A stretch of DNA of 64,000 nt from Paenibacillus aestuarii (GTDB lineage: Bacteria; Bacillota; Bacilli; Paenibacillales; NBRC-103111), in NCBI RefSeq assembly GCF_027789125.1, contig NZ_JAQFVF010000080.1, forward strand, positions 124,001-188,000. The letters are read 5' to 3'. Each line of letters opens with the position of its first letter. Position 1 is the stretch's first letter. Below are positions 34,437-43,154 of the stretch, piece after piece. The notes under the pieces were generated by a model. The model was not told the origin of the DNA and searched no databases. It worked only from the letters and a program-made list of their open reading frames with translations. The position numbers were made by a program, and so were the translations under genes.

Positions 34437-34960
34437 CTAGCTCCACTTCATCAACACCCGCTTCTCTATCCTTGACACATACGAACGCGAGATCCCCAGC
34501 TCCTTCGCAATCTCCTGCTGCGTCCGTTCCTCACCGCCAAGCTCCAACCCAAACCGCCCGACAACGACCTCTTTCTCCCGGTCATCCAATATATCTAAAT
34601 TCTTATAGATTTTGCTCTTCTCAATCTTGAGCTGCACCTTCTCCACGACATCGTCGGCTTCCGTCCCGAGGATATCGATCAAGGTGATCTCATTGCCTTC
34701 TTTGTCCGTGCCGATCGGATCGTGCAGCGACACATCCTAGCGCGTCTTCTTCAGCGAGCGCAGATGCATCAAGATCTCGTTCTTGATACAGCTCGCTGCG
34801 AACGTCGCCAGCTTCGTCCCCTTGTTCGGCGAGAACGATTCGATCGCTTTGATCAGCCCGATGGTACCGATCGAGATCAAATCCTCAAGATCTTCGCCGG
34901 TATTGTCGAATTTTTTGACGTTGTGGACACGATACGAGGTAAAATTCACATTTAAGAACC
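34437..34960 (-). pseudogene. sigK: sigK-like sporulation sigma factor, truncated and with an internal stop
   Basis: Remnant of a SigK-type (SigE/SigK family) mother-cell sigma factor. The block KFDNTGEDLEDLISIGTIGL and continuing region 2 (IKAIESFSPNKGTKLATFAA, CIKNEILMHLRSLKKTR) is followed by a TAG stop near 34740. Then in the same frame come DVSLHDPIGTDKEGNEITLI, REKEVVVGRFGLELGGEERT and the region 4 helix [20 protein letters not shown]. The N-terminal 60 or so codons are lost and a base is missing near 34930; the C-terminus ends early at VLMKWS. Three lesions make it non-functional unless the TAG is bypassed. Another SigK tail lies at 36.55 kb. Confidence 0.88.
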
Positions 34961-35118
34961 TGCTTAGCAAGATTATTGTAGTCCGCACTTTGTTCGCGTC
35001 GCCCGAATGGTCTCGTCACCCTGCTTGTTCATAACTGTATTACGAACCCTTAGAGCTTTTGCACAAGCGACCTCAATCCAGCTTTGGCTCCGGACTAGAG
35101 TATGTCCCTCCTATTTAT

Positions 35119-35484
35119 CTATTTGAAAATGCTCAATGCTACACCGATTAAATAAGGAATTAACCACAATCCCCAAACCACCAAGCTGAGCTTATGAAAT
35201 TGCTGGATTTGCTTTTGATTCTTTTTCCATAATACAATGGCTGCCCATACCGCATGAATTAGCATCAAAACTAGCGCAACCGCTCCAGTAATACCGTGCA
35301 AATTTATTTCTCTGCTTGTATTCATCTGTTGCATAAAGTTAGTCCCTATTCCGTCAAATAACAAACCCGCAAAGAAGAAAACTAAATGTGTCGGTTTCAA
35401 TCGACCAGAGAGCTTTTCACTCCAAACACCAATTGTATAGGCTACTAAGGCTAAGTTAATAAAAATAACTGCTAATGCTAACAT
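35119..35484 (-). CDS. HsmA (TIGR03987) family membrane protein
   Basis: 121-residue integral membrane protein with four helices. The pattern FFAGLLFDGIGTNFMQQMNT in the second helix region, GITGAVALVLMLIHAVWAAI in the third, and KLSLVVWGLWLIPYLIGVAL in the fourth matches the HsmA/TIGR03987 family as I recall it. The ATG is preceded by a GGGGAGGAATTAAAT site. A promoter (TTGACT at 35659-35664, TATAAT at 35635-35640) with an overlapping inverted repeat lies upstream. PadR-type regulators are common neighbours; one is encoded just upstream here and probably controls it. Function unknown. Confidence 0.8.
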   Translation of the reverse strand: MLALAVIFINLALVAYTIGVWSEKLSGRLKPTHLVFFFAGLLFDGIGTNFMQQMNTSREINLHGITGAVALVLMLIHAVWAAIVLWKKNQKQIQQFHKLSLVVWGLWLIPYLIGVALSIFK

Positions 35485-35605
35485 TATTTAATTCCTCCCC
35501 ATGATATTTCTTACTTTCATCAGCAATGTTGGACAGCAACACTACAAGAAATTCGTTACATAACCGTTCCCCCTCTATTTTTGTTAAAACGATAAAACAA
35601 TCTTC

Positions 35606-35627
35606 AATTAGTCAGGATTGACTAATT
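35606..35627. promoter_or_regulatory. Inverted repeat over the HsmA promoter start, candidate PadR operator
   Basis: AATTAGTCA and TGACTAATT flank GGAT, a perfect 9-bp inverted repeat just downstream of a -10 TATAAT (35635-35640) and a -35 TTGACT (35659-35664) on the minus strand, 18 bases apart. A repressor bound here would block the HsmA gene. Confidence 0.55.
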
Positions 35628-35709
35628 CGTCTTGATTATAAATCAACAACCCCTAAATAGTCAATTGTGATTATTCAGATGTAATTAAAAGGGCTTGTTA
35701 ATGACAAAA

Positions 35710-35744
35710 AAGCGGGTTTTGCGCTAAACTGCGCAAACCCGCTT
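35710..35744 (-). terminator. Rho-independent terminator after the PadR gene
   Basis: AAGCGGGTTT pairs with AAACCCGCTT with an extra GCG/CGC pairing near the loop, followed on the minus strand by TTTTTT; 23 bases after the PadR stop. Confidence 0.85.
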
Positions 35745-35766
35745 ACAATGTCTGAAGTCATCTATA

Positions 35767-36282
35767 CTACTCGTTTTTCAATTTTTCAATGACAAGAAGT
35801 AACCAATCCCTTTCCGCTTGCTTACAGATAAGATGATGTTCGATCGATAAGTCGATCCCTCGTGAAAACGTATGTTTGGGAGTCTTTTGCAATTGCTCGA
35901 TTTGTTCCGTTAATCCATTTAAGCGAATTATCAGACAATCAATTGCTTCCTCATTGGAAATATGATCTAAGAACATAAGTCCGATATCACCCTTAAAGAG
36001 GGTATTATCTTGTTCAGACAAGTTCTCACGAAGGAGTCTGTAAAATTCCTGATCTCCTTGCTGCGTAATGGAATATACTTTTCGTGGAGGACGATTGCCT
36101 TCTTGATCCTCATGCACACTAATATAGTCAGCAGCCTTTAGCTTGTCCAATATGGCATAAGCTGTTGCTTTTTTCATCGAAGTAACACGACTCAAGTTCT
36201 TATCAATAAATTCATTAATTTGATAACCATGTAGGCTTTGCGTTTTTAAAATTCCAAGTAATAGCAGGGCTCTTTCGTCCAT
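35767..36282 (-). CDS. PadR family transcriptional regulator
   Basis: 171-residue repressor: an N-terminal PadR winged HTH (about 5-85: LLLGILKTQSLHGYQINEFI, MKKATAYAILDKLKAADYIS, a wing with GNRPPRKVYSITQQGDQEFY) and a C-terminal dimerisation region (about 95-170, NGLTEQIEQLQKTPKHTFSR). The ATG follows a GGAGAAACAT site. The gene stands directly upstream of the HsmA gene on the same strand, with a terminator between, which suits a repressor acting on the HsmA promoter palindrome. Confidence 0.9.
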   Translation of the reverse strand: MDERALLLLGILKTQSLHGYQINEFIDKNLSRVTSMKKATAYAILDKLKAADYISVHEDQEGNRPPRKVYSITQQGDQEFYRLLRENLSEQDNTLFKGDIGLMFLDHISNEEAIDCLIIRLNGLTEQIEQLQKTPKHTFSRGIDLSIEHHLICKQAERDWLLLVIEKLKNE

Positions 36283-36506
36283 ATGTTTCTCCTTAATCTG
36301 TTCATTTTGCCGATCTTTTATTCAATTCAACCCGATTAGCCAAAATGGATGATTTAATAATCTTATCAAAATTGCGTTATTTTATAAAGTTGCGTTAGAT
36401 AACTAAGTCCACGATTTGTAGAAGATATGCTCCAGTATAAAAAGCCGCCAATAGGATGAGTCCAAGTATTAGCCAAACTCATTTATTTCTGCAGTATAAA
36501 TAAAAA

Positions 36507-36530
36507 AAGCAGCTGCCACCGCAGCTGCTT
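36507..36530 (-). terminator. Terminator of the sigK-tail remnant
   Basis: Perfect ten-bp stem AAGCAGCTGC/GCAGCTGCTT with a four-base loop, followed on the minus strand by seven T. It lies 18 bases after the tail's stop codon and looks like the original end of a functional sigK gene. Confidence 0.8.
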
Positions 36531-36547
36531 CTCCAAGCCCTAACCAT

Positions 36548-36640
36548 TCACCGCCTCACCTTATAAAACTCATGATACAGCTTCATCAGCGTCGCCGCTT
36601 CTCAATCCGCGATACATACGAGCGGCAGATCCCCTATACT
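36548..36640 (-). pseudogene. C-terminal fragment of a SigK-type sigma factor
   Basis: Minus-strand reading gives [13 protein letters not shown] in one frame and then, after a one-base shift, ATLMKLYHEFYKVRR and a TGA stop at 36548-36550. The joined text matches the last 28 residues of SigK ([24 protein letters not shown]). It overlaps in content with the region 4 block of the remnant at 34.44 kb, so it comes from a second gene copy, not from the missing part of that one. An intact terminator follows. Confidence 0.75.
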
Positions 36641-36668
36641 CAGCAGAAAGTTACCCGCTAACGAAATT

Positions 36669-36940
36669 ATGGAGAAATCGAGGAATTACCATATAGATCT
36701 ATGTGCTGACGGATATGTCGTATCTGTTATTAAAGTCGTGTATCTGAACGCAAGCATAGAGATCTTGAACGATTCGCAGTTTATAATATCGCTGAAGAAA
36801 TTATCGACAAATACCAACAGGGTTTTGCATATATGCATGAGGATCATGTAGTTTTTAGAACTAGTTCCAACAAATTTGCGACTACGCAAAACTTCGTGAT
36901 TCAGTATACATCTATTAAATACGCATACACATGATATTTT
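36669..36940 (+). pseudogene. Remnant of a YesN-type response regulator (middle region), frameshifted
   Basis: One plus-strand frame begins MEKSRNYHIDLCADGYVVSV and the next (after a shift near 36750) continues ERKHRDLERFAVYNIAEEII, DKYQQGFAYMHEDHVVFRTS and ends QYTSIKYAYT with a TGA. The block DLERFAVYNIAEEI resembles the linker domain between the receiver and AraC HTH of YesN-like regulators. Receiver and HTH domains are absent. The last 85 bases recur at 44.53-44.63 kb. The family call is moderate. Confidence 0.5.
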
Positions 36941-36995
36941 CTATCTAAAAAATGATTTATTTTACTCACCTAGATGAATGATATCAGAGTGGCAA
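36840..36995. repeat. Copy A of a 150-base repeat shared with 44.53-44.68 kb
   Basis: AGAACTAGTT at the left and ATTCAGTATACAT 42 bases further on, followed by CACATGATATTTTCTAT and AGATGA, occur in the same order and spacing as in 44527-44675. The translated parts (RTS-N then Q then VIQYT, K, YT and stop) also agree. It is a decayed duplication of coding DNA. Confidence 0.65.
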
Positions 36996-37090
36996 AGGAT
37001 GAGTTTGCTCATCTTGCTAAAGCAGCTTCGTTCCTTACTCCTTGTTGCTCTTATTCTACTCAAGTTTTGGCACTCGGCCCCATACAAAAA

Positions 37091-37109
37091 CCACTCCATA
37101 ATGGAGTGG
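37091..37109 (-). terminator. Rho-independent terminator after the HPr-like remnant
   Basis: CCACTCCAT pairs with ATGGAGTGG around one base and is followed on the minus strand by TTTTTG, 35 bases after the remnant's stop codon. Confidence 0.7.
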
Positions 37110-37143
37110 CATCTGAGTGGCATCTGTCTGCCATCATTCAAAT

Positions 37144-37335
37144 TTATACGAAGTCAATAAATTCTTCTAACTCCTTGAATAAGGGTTTATAATTCACTTC
37201 ATCTGGAATAACAAGTGTCAAGGGCTCGTTTAACTTTAGTACGTACATACCCAAGATAGATTTTGCGTCTGCCATCCCACTTTTTCCATGGATCCAAATA
37301 TCAAAATCATACGCCCTCCCCGTTCCAGCATTATG
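37144..37335 (-). pseudogene. N-terminally truncated HPr-like phosphocarrier remnant
   Basis: A 63-codon minus-strand frame without a start codon encodes AYDFDIWIHGKSGMADAKSI, LGMYVLKLNEPLTLVIPDE and a final helix KPLFKELEEFIDFV before TAA. The core ADAKSILGM and the beta-strand that follows match HPr/Crh-type proteins (ANAKSIMGVMSL). The region that would hold the active-site histidine is missing, an in-frame stop (TAA at 37336-37338) precedes it, and no ribosome site is seen. A terminator still follows. It may alternatively be a Crh-like regulator that lost its 5' end. Confidence 0.6.
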
Positions 37336-37346
37336 TTAATATGACC

Positions 37347-38423
37347 TCATTGCAATCTTTGTATCGACCAATAAAATGCCAGTAGAAAAATAAAGCAAGA
37401 CGTTGAAATCATCATTTTACGATACCATGGGAACCTTCGCAGCCATATCAAAAGGGGAAGCAGTAGGCATAGGATCATTAACTGTCCCGCTTCCACACCT
37501 AAATTGAACGTCACGAGTGAGCCAAGCAGATTGCGCTTAGGAAGTCCCGTTTCGGCCAAGGCTCCAGCGAAGCCCATACCATGAACCAGGCCAAATAAGG
37601 CGGTCAATATCCACCGCCATTTCGCCTTTTGCACGAATAGATTTTCCATTGCCACATAACAGATCGTCAGGGCAATTAAGACTTCTACCCAAGAAGAAAT
37701 GACGTGAATGCGGCCCGACGCCACCAAGAATAACGTAATGCTGTGTGCGACCGTAAATGCAGTAACAATCTTCAACGCATCCTTGAAGTGAGAGGCGATT
37801 AATAATAATGATAATAAGAACAGCAAATGATCATAGCCGCTTAGAATGTGTTCTATTCCTAGCACAAAATATTTCCATAGGACGAAGCCAGTCTCGGATT
37901 GGGCAGTCTCAGACTGAGGAAAGGTGACCTGAATATCTTTTTTATTGATATCAAGTACATCCTGATAGAAAAATGCTCCCGAATGGACCATGAGTACACT
38001 TGTATGAGAAGGCGTATCTTCAAACACCAGATTGTAATGAATATTAATTTGCTCAATCACTTCATCAGCGGTGAATTTCAGTTGAAAAACGACGCCTCTT
38101 GTTGATCCCTTTGTTGCCAAGTTCATCGAAATCAAGTCCATCTTCAAAGGATTTGAATCCACATCTATTCGAAGCTCTTTCTGTAACAACAATTTAAGAT
38201 TTCCCTTTTGAGACAGCAGTTCTTCGTTCTCCAGATCGTTGTCCTTATTGGCATCCATTTGCCCAAGCAAGTCTTGTTGATCAAGAAATAGACTATAATT
38301 AATCTCGTTCGCTTTCACGTATATATCCGAGTAACCCATACTTTGGGTATGTGCAAATGAAGTTGAGGCAGTCCCAAAAAACAAAACGAAGATTAACAAG
38401 GAGAAGAGCATTCGTAGGTTCAT
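37347..38423 (-). CDS. HupE/UreJ family membrane protein
   Basis: 358-residue exported-start membrane protein. After a signal sequence (about 1-24 from the ATG at 38421-38423, ending TSFAHT) comes an extracytoplasmic domain (about 25-170, MGYSDIYVKANEINYSLFLD and an EF-like DANKDNDLENEE acidic stretch). It ends in a HupE_UreJ_2 membrane domain with seven helices, whose signature is EHILSGYDHLLFLLSLLLIA with the H-x6-DH pattern and AFTVAHSITLF, GLVHGMGFAGALAE. The frame is open to 38456, but AAGAGGTC before the later ATG favours it. HupE proteins are linked to nickel or metal handling, though in Bacillota the role is not known. Confidence 0.88.
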   Translation of the reverse strand: MNLRMLFSLLIFVLFFGTASTSFAHTQSMGYSDIYVKANEINYSLFLDQQDLLGQMDANKDNDLENEELLSQKGNLKLLLQKELRIDVDSNPLKMDLISMNLATKGSTRGVVFQLKFTADEVIEQINIHYNLVFEDTPSHTSVLMVHSGAFFYQDVLDINKKDIQVTFPQSETAQSETGFVLWKYFVLGIEHILSGYDHLLFLLSLLLIASHFKDALKIVTAFTVAHSITLFLVASGRIHVISSWVEVLIALTICYVAMENLFVQKAKWRWILTALFGLVHGMGFAGALAETGLPKRNLLGSLVTFNLGVEAGQLMILCLLLPLLIWLRRFPWYRKMMISTSCFIFLLAFYWSIQRLQ

Positions 38424-38468
38424 AGCTGCTAGACCTCTTTTCATAAAATGAACCACGTAGTAAAGAAA

Positions 38469-38489
38469 GGGGGATTACAATAATCCCCC
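38469..38489 (-). terminator. Rho-independent terminator after the dockerin phosphoesterase gene
   Basis: GGGGGATTA pairs perfectly with TAATCCCCC around CAA and is followed on the minus strand by TTTCTTTA, 57 bases after the stop codon. Confidence 0.85.
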
Positions 38490-38545
38490 TATCCCACTGC
38501 CTGACCATCTTGATATTCGATTAATCAAACATTGTGTGGCGTTGT

Positions 38546-41500
38546 TTATTTCAAGATCGCTCTAGCTACAATTGCAAGGTCTTCAATGTCAACCTTACCA
38601 TCATGATTGACATCCGCTTTCTCATTCCAACCTGCTTGACCTTGTTGTTTACCGTATGCAGCCGCAACGATAGCCAAGTCTCCAATAGAAACACCGTTTC
38701 CATTGATATCTGCAATAATTTTCTTGCCTTCAAACACTTGAACCGCTGCTTCCAATGCGGCTTTCGCACTATCCACCTGTTGTTGGGTCGCGTTCGAATT
38801 ATTTTCTGTTGCTGTAGCCGTTTCGATAGCCGACTTCAGTTGCGCTTTGGCTCCAGCCACATACAGTCCATTTCCATTACCTTCGACTGCTGCATCGTAT
38901 TTCGCCTGAGCGTTTGTAATTGAAGCCTCCAGCGCCGATTTATCTACAGGCACACTTGGAATATTTATTTGAACTTCGTGGGAGGCTCCACCTACTTGCA
39001 GTTCATTCCCCTGCTCGTTGCCAATAACGACATTGTCTACAGAAATTATCGTATTGGTTGCTTGAGCCACCGATTTCGCCGTAAATTTTAATGCAAGCAA
39101 ATCTCCCTGCGCAAGCACGCCTTGGTTCGCACCCACGCTGGCAACTATAATCCGGACCTGCCCAGGTACGGCCTCTTTCTGAGCGATGACTTGGAAACCT
39201 GCATTCAGGGATGTCACCGAATTGAATTGCAATTTCACCGGATCATAGTGAAGAGTAAGATCTTGCGCATACATTTGCTGGTATGTGCTTTGTGTAACGC
39301 TGTTCAAGCCCATTTTTAAATCGAATGATTGACCGGAATTCGTCTGCTGTGGACCAGTCAATGTAGACTGAGGCTTACTTGGCGCCGACAGCACAGTAAC
39401 GCTGATACTCGTATTCAATGCTACGTTGTTCGAATTTGCCACCCCTACTGGCAAGGTTACAGTTCCATTTACCTTGAAGGTCTGTTCAGTCTTTAGAGCT
39501 GGATCATAGTTTGCAGCATCTACATTCCATGTCACATTGGCATTCTTACTTCCTCCATCGGTAACCAGTTCCACGGTGGAAGGCAAGCCAAGGGCTGCTG
39601 CCGTCTTAACTGTTCCGCTCACCAATCCCTGGATGGCTGCGGGCTCTGTTATGCTCTTTAACGTCACAGATTGAACGACTTCGAATGTCTTGCGATCCAC
39701 CACCGTATAACCGTCATTGAGCAAAAAGAGTGCATCATACTTACCAGGAGAAAGTCCGTTGCTTAAACTAACTCTTCCGGACCCAGACTTTAAATAACTC
39801 CATGACAATGAATTACCGGCACCCGGAGGAACAGCTCCGGTACTGTAGATGCCGACCCAGTCTTTCCCATTTAACGCTGCCCCGGTATAGTCTAGGGTAA
39901 TGGCTTCCCCTTTGAGGAACTGGGATTTGTCTAGTGATAGTTGGCCGGAAGCTGCTGCAACTGCTTGAACAGTTACGTTAATGCTTGTTGTCAATGGAAT
40001 GCTGTTCGGGTTTTCAAGTCCGGAAGGTAGGGTCACGGTCCCTGGCACCGAGAAGGTCTGCGCCGTCTTGATAGCCGGATCGTAGCTAACGCCGCTTAAA
40101 TCCCAATTTACACTTGCCTCGACACTTCCTCCATCGGTTGCAAGAATTACTTTTGCGGGCAATCCAAGAGCTCCCGCTGTCTTGGCCGTTCCGTTGACCA
40201 CGTCTTTGATTGCTGCTGGTGCAGTTATATTTACCAGCGTCTTACCCGGTGGGGGCTCCGGTGCGATAAATTCCATTTCCGACAAACCGACATTTGTTCT
40301 GCTTTCACCGGATATCTGGAATTTGACCCATGTCACCGTCTTGTCAGGGAAAGTTACAGAATAAGCGCTCCCGTCATTCGGGATTCCTGAAACCGTCAAA
40401 GTACTTCCGTCGCTGAAGGAAAGTGTTCCGCCGCGCGCCCAGTCAACTGTGTTGGGCCGATCATAGAAGACAATCTTACTGATCGTTTGATTCGTCGTCC
40501 AATTCAGCTGGATCCATGGATTCTGTTCTCCCTTGGACGCCCATTCGCCATCACCCGATTTACCTATGACGCCATCGAACACTTTGTCGGGAGTATATCT
40601 GTAATCATAATACGTTGAAGCGGTAACTGTGGCGGTCCCTGCTGGGATCTTATTTACAGTTACTTTAATGCTAGTTGTCAATGGAACGCTGTTTGGGTTT
40701 TCGACTCCGATAGGCAGGGTTACGGTCCCTGGCACCGAGAAGGTCTGCACCGTCTTGATAGCCGGATCGTAACTAATGCCGCTTACATCCCAAGTTACAC
40801 TTGCGTCAACATCTCCACCATCGGTTGCAAGAGTTACGTTCTCGGGCAATCCAAGTGCTGCTACTGTCTTAGCTGATCCGACGGTCGCGTTTACCGATGC
40901 ATGCGCAGTGATGCCGTTTAAATTAACAACTTTTGTTTCAATATCAATGTCCTCCGACGAACGGTTATAGTTGTCATCGTCGGCGAATACCCTGAGTAAA
41001 TATGCCGTTTTCGGCAATAACCCAGTAAACTTATACTGTCTGTAATCATCGAACGGCTTGTCTAGCGGCAGCGAAAGGCTGTTGAACGATTGCTCCACTT
41101 CCCCGGTGAGCTTGTTGATAAGCTGAATATTATATTCCAGAACGCGTACATTGTCATTTGCTTGCTTTATCGTAAAAGTAACTTCCTTGTTATTGATGGA
41201 ATCGATCGTAATACCCTTATCAAACTGCGGAGCTATGAGTTCTTTAATATTGTTCTTGCTATAAGTAAAGGCATCTTTGCCTTCGCCAACGTTGACTACA
41301 CGAGGTGTGCCTACAAATTCATCTGTAGCTAAATTATACTGCTTCATGATCATTTTCGTGCCGTAAACCTCTAAGAAATTCGAGATACGAGGTGTGGTTT
41401 TATAATTGATATACGAACCCTCTATATACCCTCCATACGGACCATCATCAATATAACTGGAATAGTTCGACCCACCGGAATCGATAAACGTAGCCGCACC

Positions 41501-42067
41501 TTGATAGAGAGAGCGTTCGTCGGTCGGGTCGTATTGCGTATGACCGGACATATAAAACACCTGCGAAAAATTATTGTCGGCAATAAATTTACCTAAACTG
41601 TTACTTGCCGAGCTGCTCCATGCCGATCCCCAAACAGTTCCGCCTACAGGGTGGTGACCCATTACAAATATGGGTTTTGTCGGATCATAATCCGCTTCAT
41701 TCTTAATTTGGTTGAGGAAATTGCTGGCTTTTCCCACTGTATTGCTACTGTTAATATTGGAGTCATAACCGATCAAATTAAATCCTTTTATCTTTACCCT
41801 ATAAGCACTGTTATAAAAATTGTTATCGTACGATTGCGTTGAATCGTTCCACGCTCCCGCCGTACCGACAGGTATTAAATCTTGGGTGCCGTACATATCA
41901 TGGTTACCTTTTACAATATATAACTTCGTGGTGTTAAATAAGCCCTCAGCTTTAAGTTTATCGTATACTTTTGTAAGCTCGCCCATCCACACATATTCAT
42001 TGGCATTGTTACCGCCGGTAATATCGCCAGGCTGCACCAATACGTCGGCCTGCGGGAATGCTTTCAA
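38546..42067 (-). CDS. Metallophosphoesterase with Ig-like, cohesin, FIVAR and dockerin modules (3' part of a frameshifted gene)
   Basis: 1173-residue second part of a secreted multimodular protein. Residues about 1-215 are the calcineurin-type phosphoesterase body, with D15 (GDITGG), N55-H56-D57 (KGNHDMYG), H138/H139 (MGHHPVGG) and H176 (SGHTQ). Then come a fibronectin III-like strand set, three repeated Ig-like (Big_4-type) modules, an F5/8C-like module (about 490-600), a beta-sandwich with DWVGIYSTGA, a cohesin module (about 900-1030, VYAQ-type QMYAQDLTLHYDPVKLQFNS), a FIVAR module (about 1035-1105) and a dockerin (about 1110-1172). The first dockerin loop DINGNGVSIGD has 11 residues, one short of a normal calcium loop; the second, DVNHDGKVDIED, is normal. 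The TTG start overlaps the upstream stop, but real continuity is by frameshift near 42100. Confidence 0.88.
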   Translation of the reverse strand: MKAFPQADVLVQPGDITGGNNANEYVWMGELTKVYDKLKAEGLFNTTKLYIVKGNHDMYGTQDLIPVGTAGAWNDSTQSYDNNFYNSAYRVKIKGFNLIGYDSNINSSNTVGKASNFLNQIKNEADYDPTKPIFVMGHHPVGGTVWGSAWSSSASNSLGKFIADNNFSQVFYMSGHTQYDPTDERSLYQGAATFIDSGGSNYSSYIDDGPYGGYIEGSYINYKTTPRISNFLEVYGTKMIMKQYNLATDEFVGTPRVVNVGEGKDAFTYSKNNIKELIAPQFDKGITIDSINNKEVTFTIKQANDNVRVLEYNIQLINKLTGEVEQSFNSLSLPLDKPFDDYRQYKFTGLLPKTAYLLRVFADDDNYNRSSEDIDIETKVVNLNGITAHASVNATVGSAKTVAALGLPENVTLATDGGDVDASVTWDVSGISYDPAIKTVQTFSVPGTVTLPIGVENPNSVPLTTSIKVTVNKIPAGTATVTASTYYDYRYTPDKVFDGVIGKSGDGEWASKGEQNPWIQLNWTTNQTISKIVFYDRPNTVDWARGGTLSFSDGSTLTVSGIPNDGSAYSVTFPDKTVTWVKFQISGESRTNVGLSEMEFIAPEPPPGKTLVNITAPAAIKDVVNGTAKTAGALGLPAKVILATDGGSVEASVNWDLSGVSYDPAIKTAQTFSVPGTVTLPSGLENPNSIPLTTSINVTVQAVAAASGQLSLDKSQFLKGEAITLDYTGAALNGKDWVGIYSTGAVPPGAGNSLSWSYLKSGSGRVSLSNGLSPGKYDALFLLNDGYTVVDRKTFEVVQSVTLKSITEPAAIQGLVSGTVKTAAALGLPSTVELVTDGGSKNANVTWNVDAANYDPALKTEQTFKVNGTVTLPVGVANSNNVALNTSISVTVLSAPSKPQSTLTGPQQTNSGQSFDLKMGLNSVTQSTYQQMYAQDLTLHYDPVKLQFNSVTSLNAGFQVIAQKEAVPGQVRIIVASVGANQGVLAQGDLLALKFTAKSVAQATNTIISVDNVVIGNEQGNELQVGGASHEVQINIPSVPVDKSALEASITNAQAKYDAAVEGNGNGLYVAGAKAQLKSAIETATATENNSNATQQQVDSAKAALEAAVQVFEGKKIIADINGNGVSIGDLAIVAAAYGKQQGQAGWNEKADVNHDGKVDIEDLAIVARAILK

Positions 42068-43134
42068 GGCTTTTCTATAATCTGCTTCAATGCGCGGATT
42101 GTAGCGGGATTATCACTGATTTCCGGGTCGCTGCTATCCGCTATATTTAAATCAGCGGGAGTTATTGCTTTGTTGCTTTTTTGATAGATGAATATGGCGT
42201 TGTTTAGTTCACGTTCGTAATAATTGATCGTTTCCTGTGTATAAAATTTTACTTTTTGCGTTGTTGCGACCGTATTGGCATTATTCAAAACCTTTTTCAA
42301 ATAATCAAAATCGGTTTGACTGAAGCCGTTGCCCAGACCGCCTGCTACGATTGTATTTCCTACTGATATAGCGCCGTTGAGTGCGTTCATATCTACTGCA
42401 TGTCCAGCGTAACTATTATAATTCGCTTGAACTCCCTCACCGCTAATTGCGCCTTTCCAAATCATCAGATCAGCGATATCGAATGCATTACCGCAGAAAT
42501 TGCCCGCTCCATCGCAACCAATATTTAATGGATTCGATGTATCCAAAGTTCCCTGCCTTAGTGCAGTTTCAGTCATTTTGTAAGCATCAATGTAAAGCGA
42601 TGCGAGCATGTTATCTCTGTCTACAACAAATGTCACATAACGCCAATCGGAAGCATTAAATGTGTTGCGTCCAAAGGAAATGTTCTTTACTTTTGCGTTC
42701 GGGAATCCATAATTCATGTTGACCGAATTGGCCGATGTGTAAATCGCCCAGCCTGCGTTAGAGCCATTACTAAAATCCTTGTTGGATACGATGACTTGAT
42801 TATTGTTAGTGTCGCCTCTATACCAGAAAGATACGGTAAAGCTTTCATCGCCAAAATGTAAGCTATTTGTTGTACCGACATAATTGCCTTGTCCGCTTTC
42901 TACGTGCAGTGCCTTACTCCCTGGTAAAATACCGTCTACAAAACTATAATTGCCGTTTGCTTTCAGCAAATGATCGTGATCTGCATCGTTCTCGAAATTA
43001 TTATTGAATTTAATCGAGGCGATTAGGGGGTTAGCCTCCACTACTTCGTTTGTGGGCATAGCTGCGTTAACAGTCGTCGATAACATCATGAATATCATTA
43101 TCAATACGAGGGGAAAAGACAAGTTTCTTTTCAT
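42064..43134 (-). CDS. LamG-type domain and phosphoesterase N-terminus (5' part of a frameshifted gene)
   Basis: 356-residue first part of the same protein. A signal peptide (about 1-25, MKRNLSFPLVLIMIFMMLST) is followed by a LamG/concanavalin-type domain (about 40-235: FNNNFENDADHDHL, DESFTVSFWYRGDTNNNQVI, DWRYVTFVVDRDNMLASLYI), a short helical FIVAR-like segment (about 250-320) and the first phosphoesterase strand with SSDPEISDN. In this frame it stops at 42064. In the next frame, the DNA from about 42100 reads SRYNPRIEADYRKALKAFPQ, which continues naturally into the phosphoesterase. One missing base near 42100 therefore splits the gene; the intact protein would be about 1528 residues. GGAGG precedes the ATG. 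Confidence 0.85.
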   Translation of the reverse strand: MKRNLSFPLVLIMIFMMLSTTVNAAMPTNEVVEANPLIASIKFNNNFENDADHDHLLKANGNYSFVDGILPGSKALHVESGQGNYVGTTNSLHFGDESFTVSFWYRGDTNNNQVIVSNKDFSNGSNAGWAIYTSANSVNMNYGFPNAKVKNISFGRNTFNASDWRYVTFVVDRDNMLASLYIDAYKMTETALRQGTLDTSNPLNIGCDGAGNFCGNAFDIADLMIWKGAISGEGVQANYNSYAGHAVDMNALNGAISVGNTIVAGGLGNGFSQTDFDYLKKVLNNANTVATTQKVKFYTQETINYYERELNNAIFIYQKSNKAITPADLNIADSSDPEISDNPATIRALKQIIEKP

Positions 43135-43154
43135 TACAAAAAACCTCCATATGC

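Noticed and set aside
34437..36640. A skin-like element interrupting sigK between the two sigma fragments
   Set aside because: Both fragments contain the same region 4 block, so they are not two halves of one gene; no recombinase or attachment repeat is visible, and the genes between (PadR, HsmA) have their own promoters and terminators.
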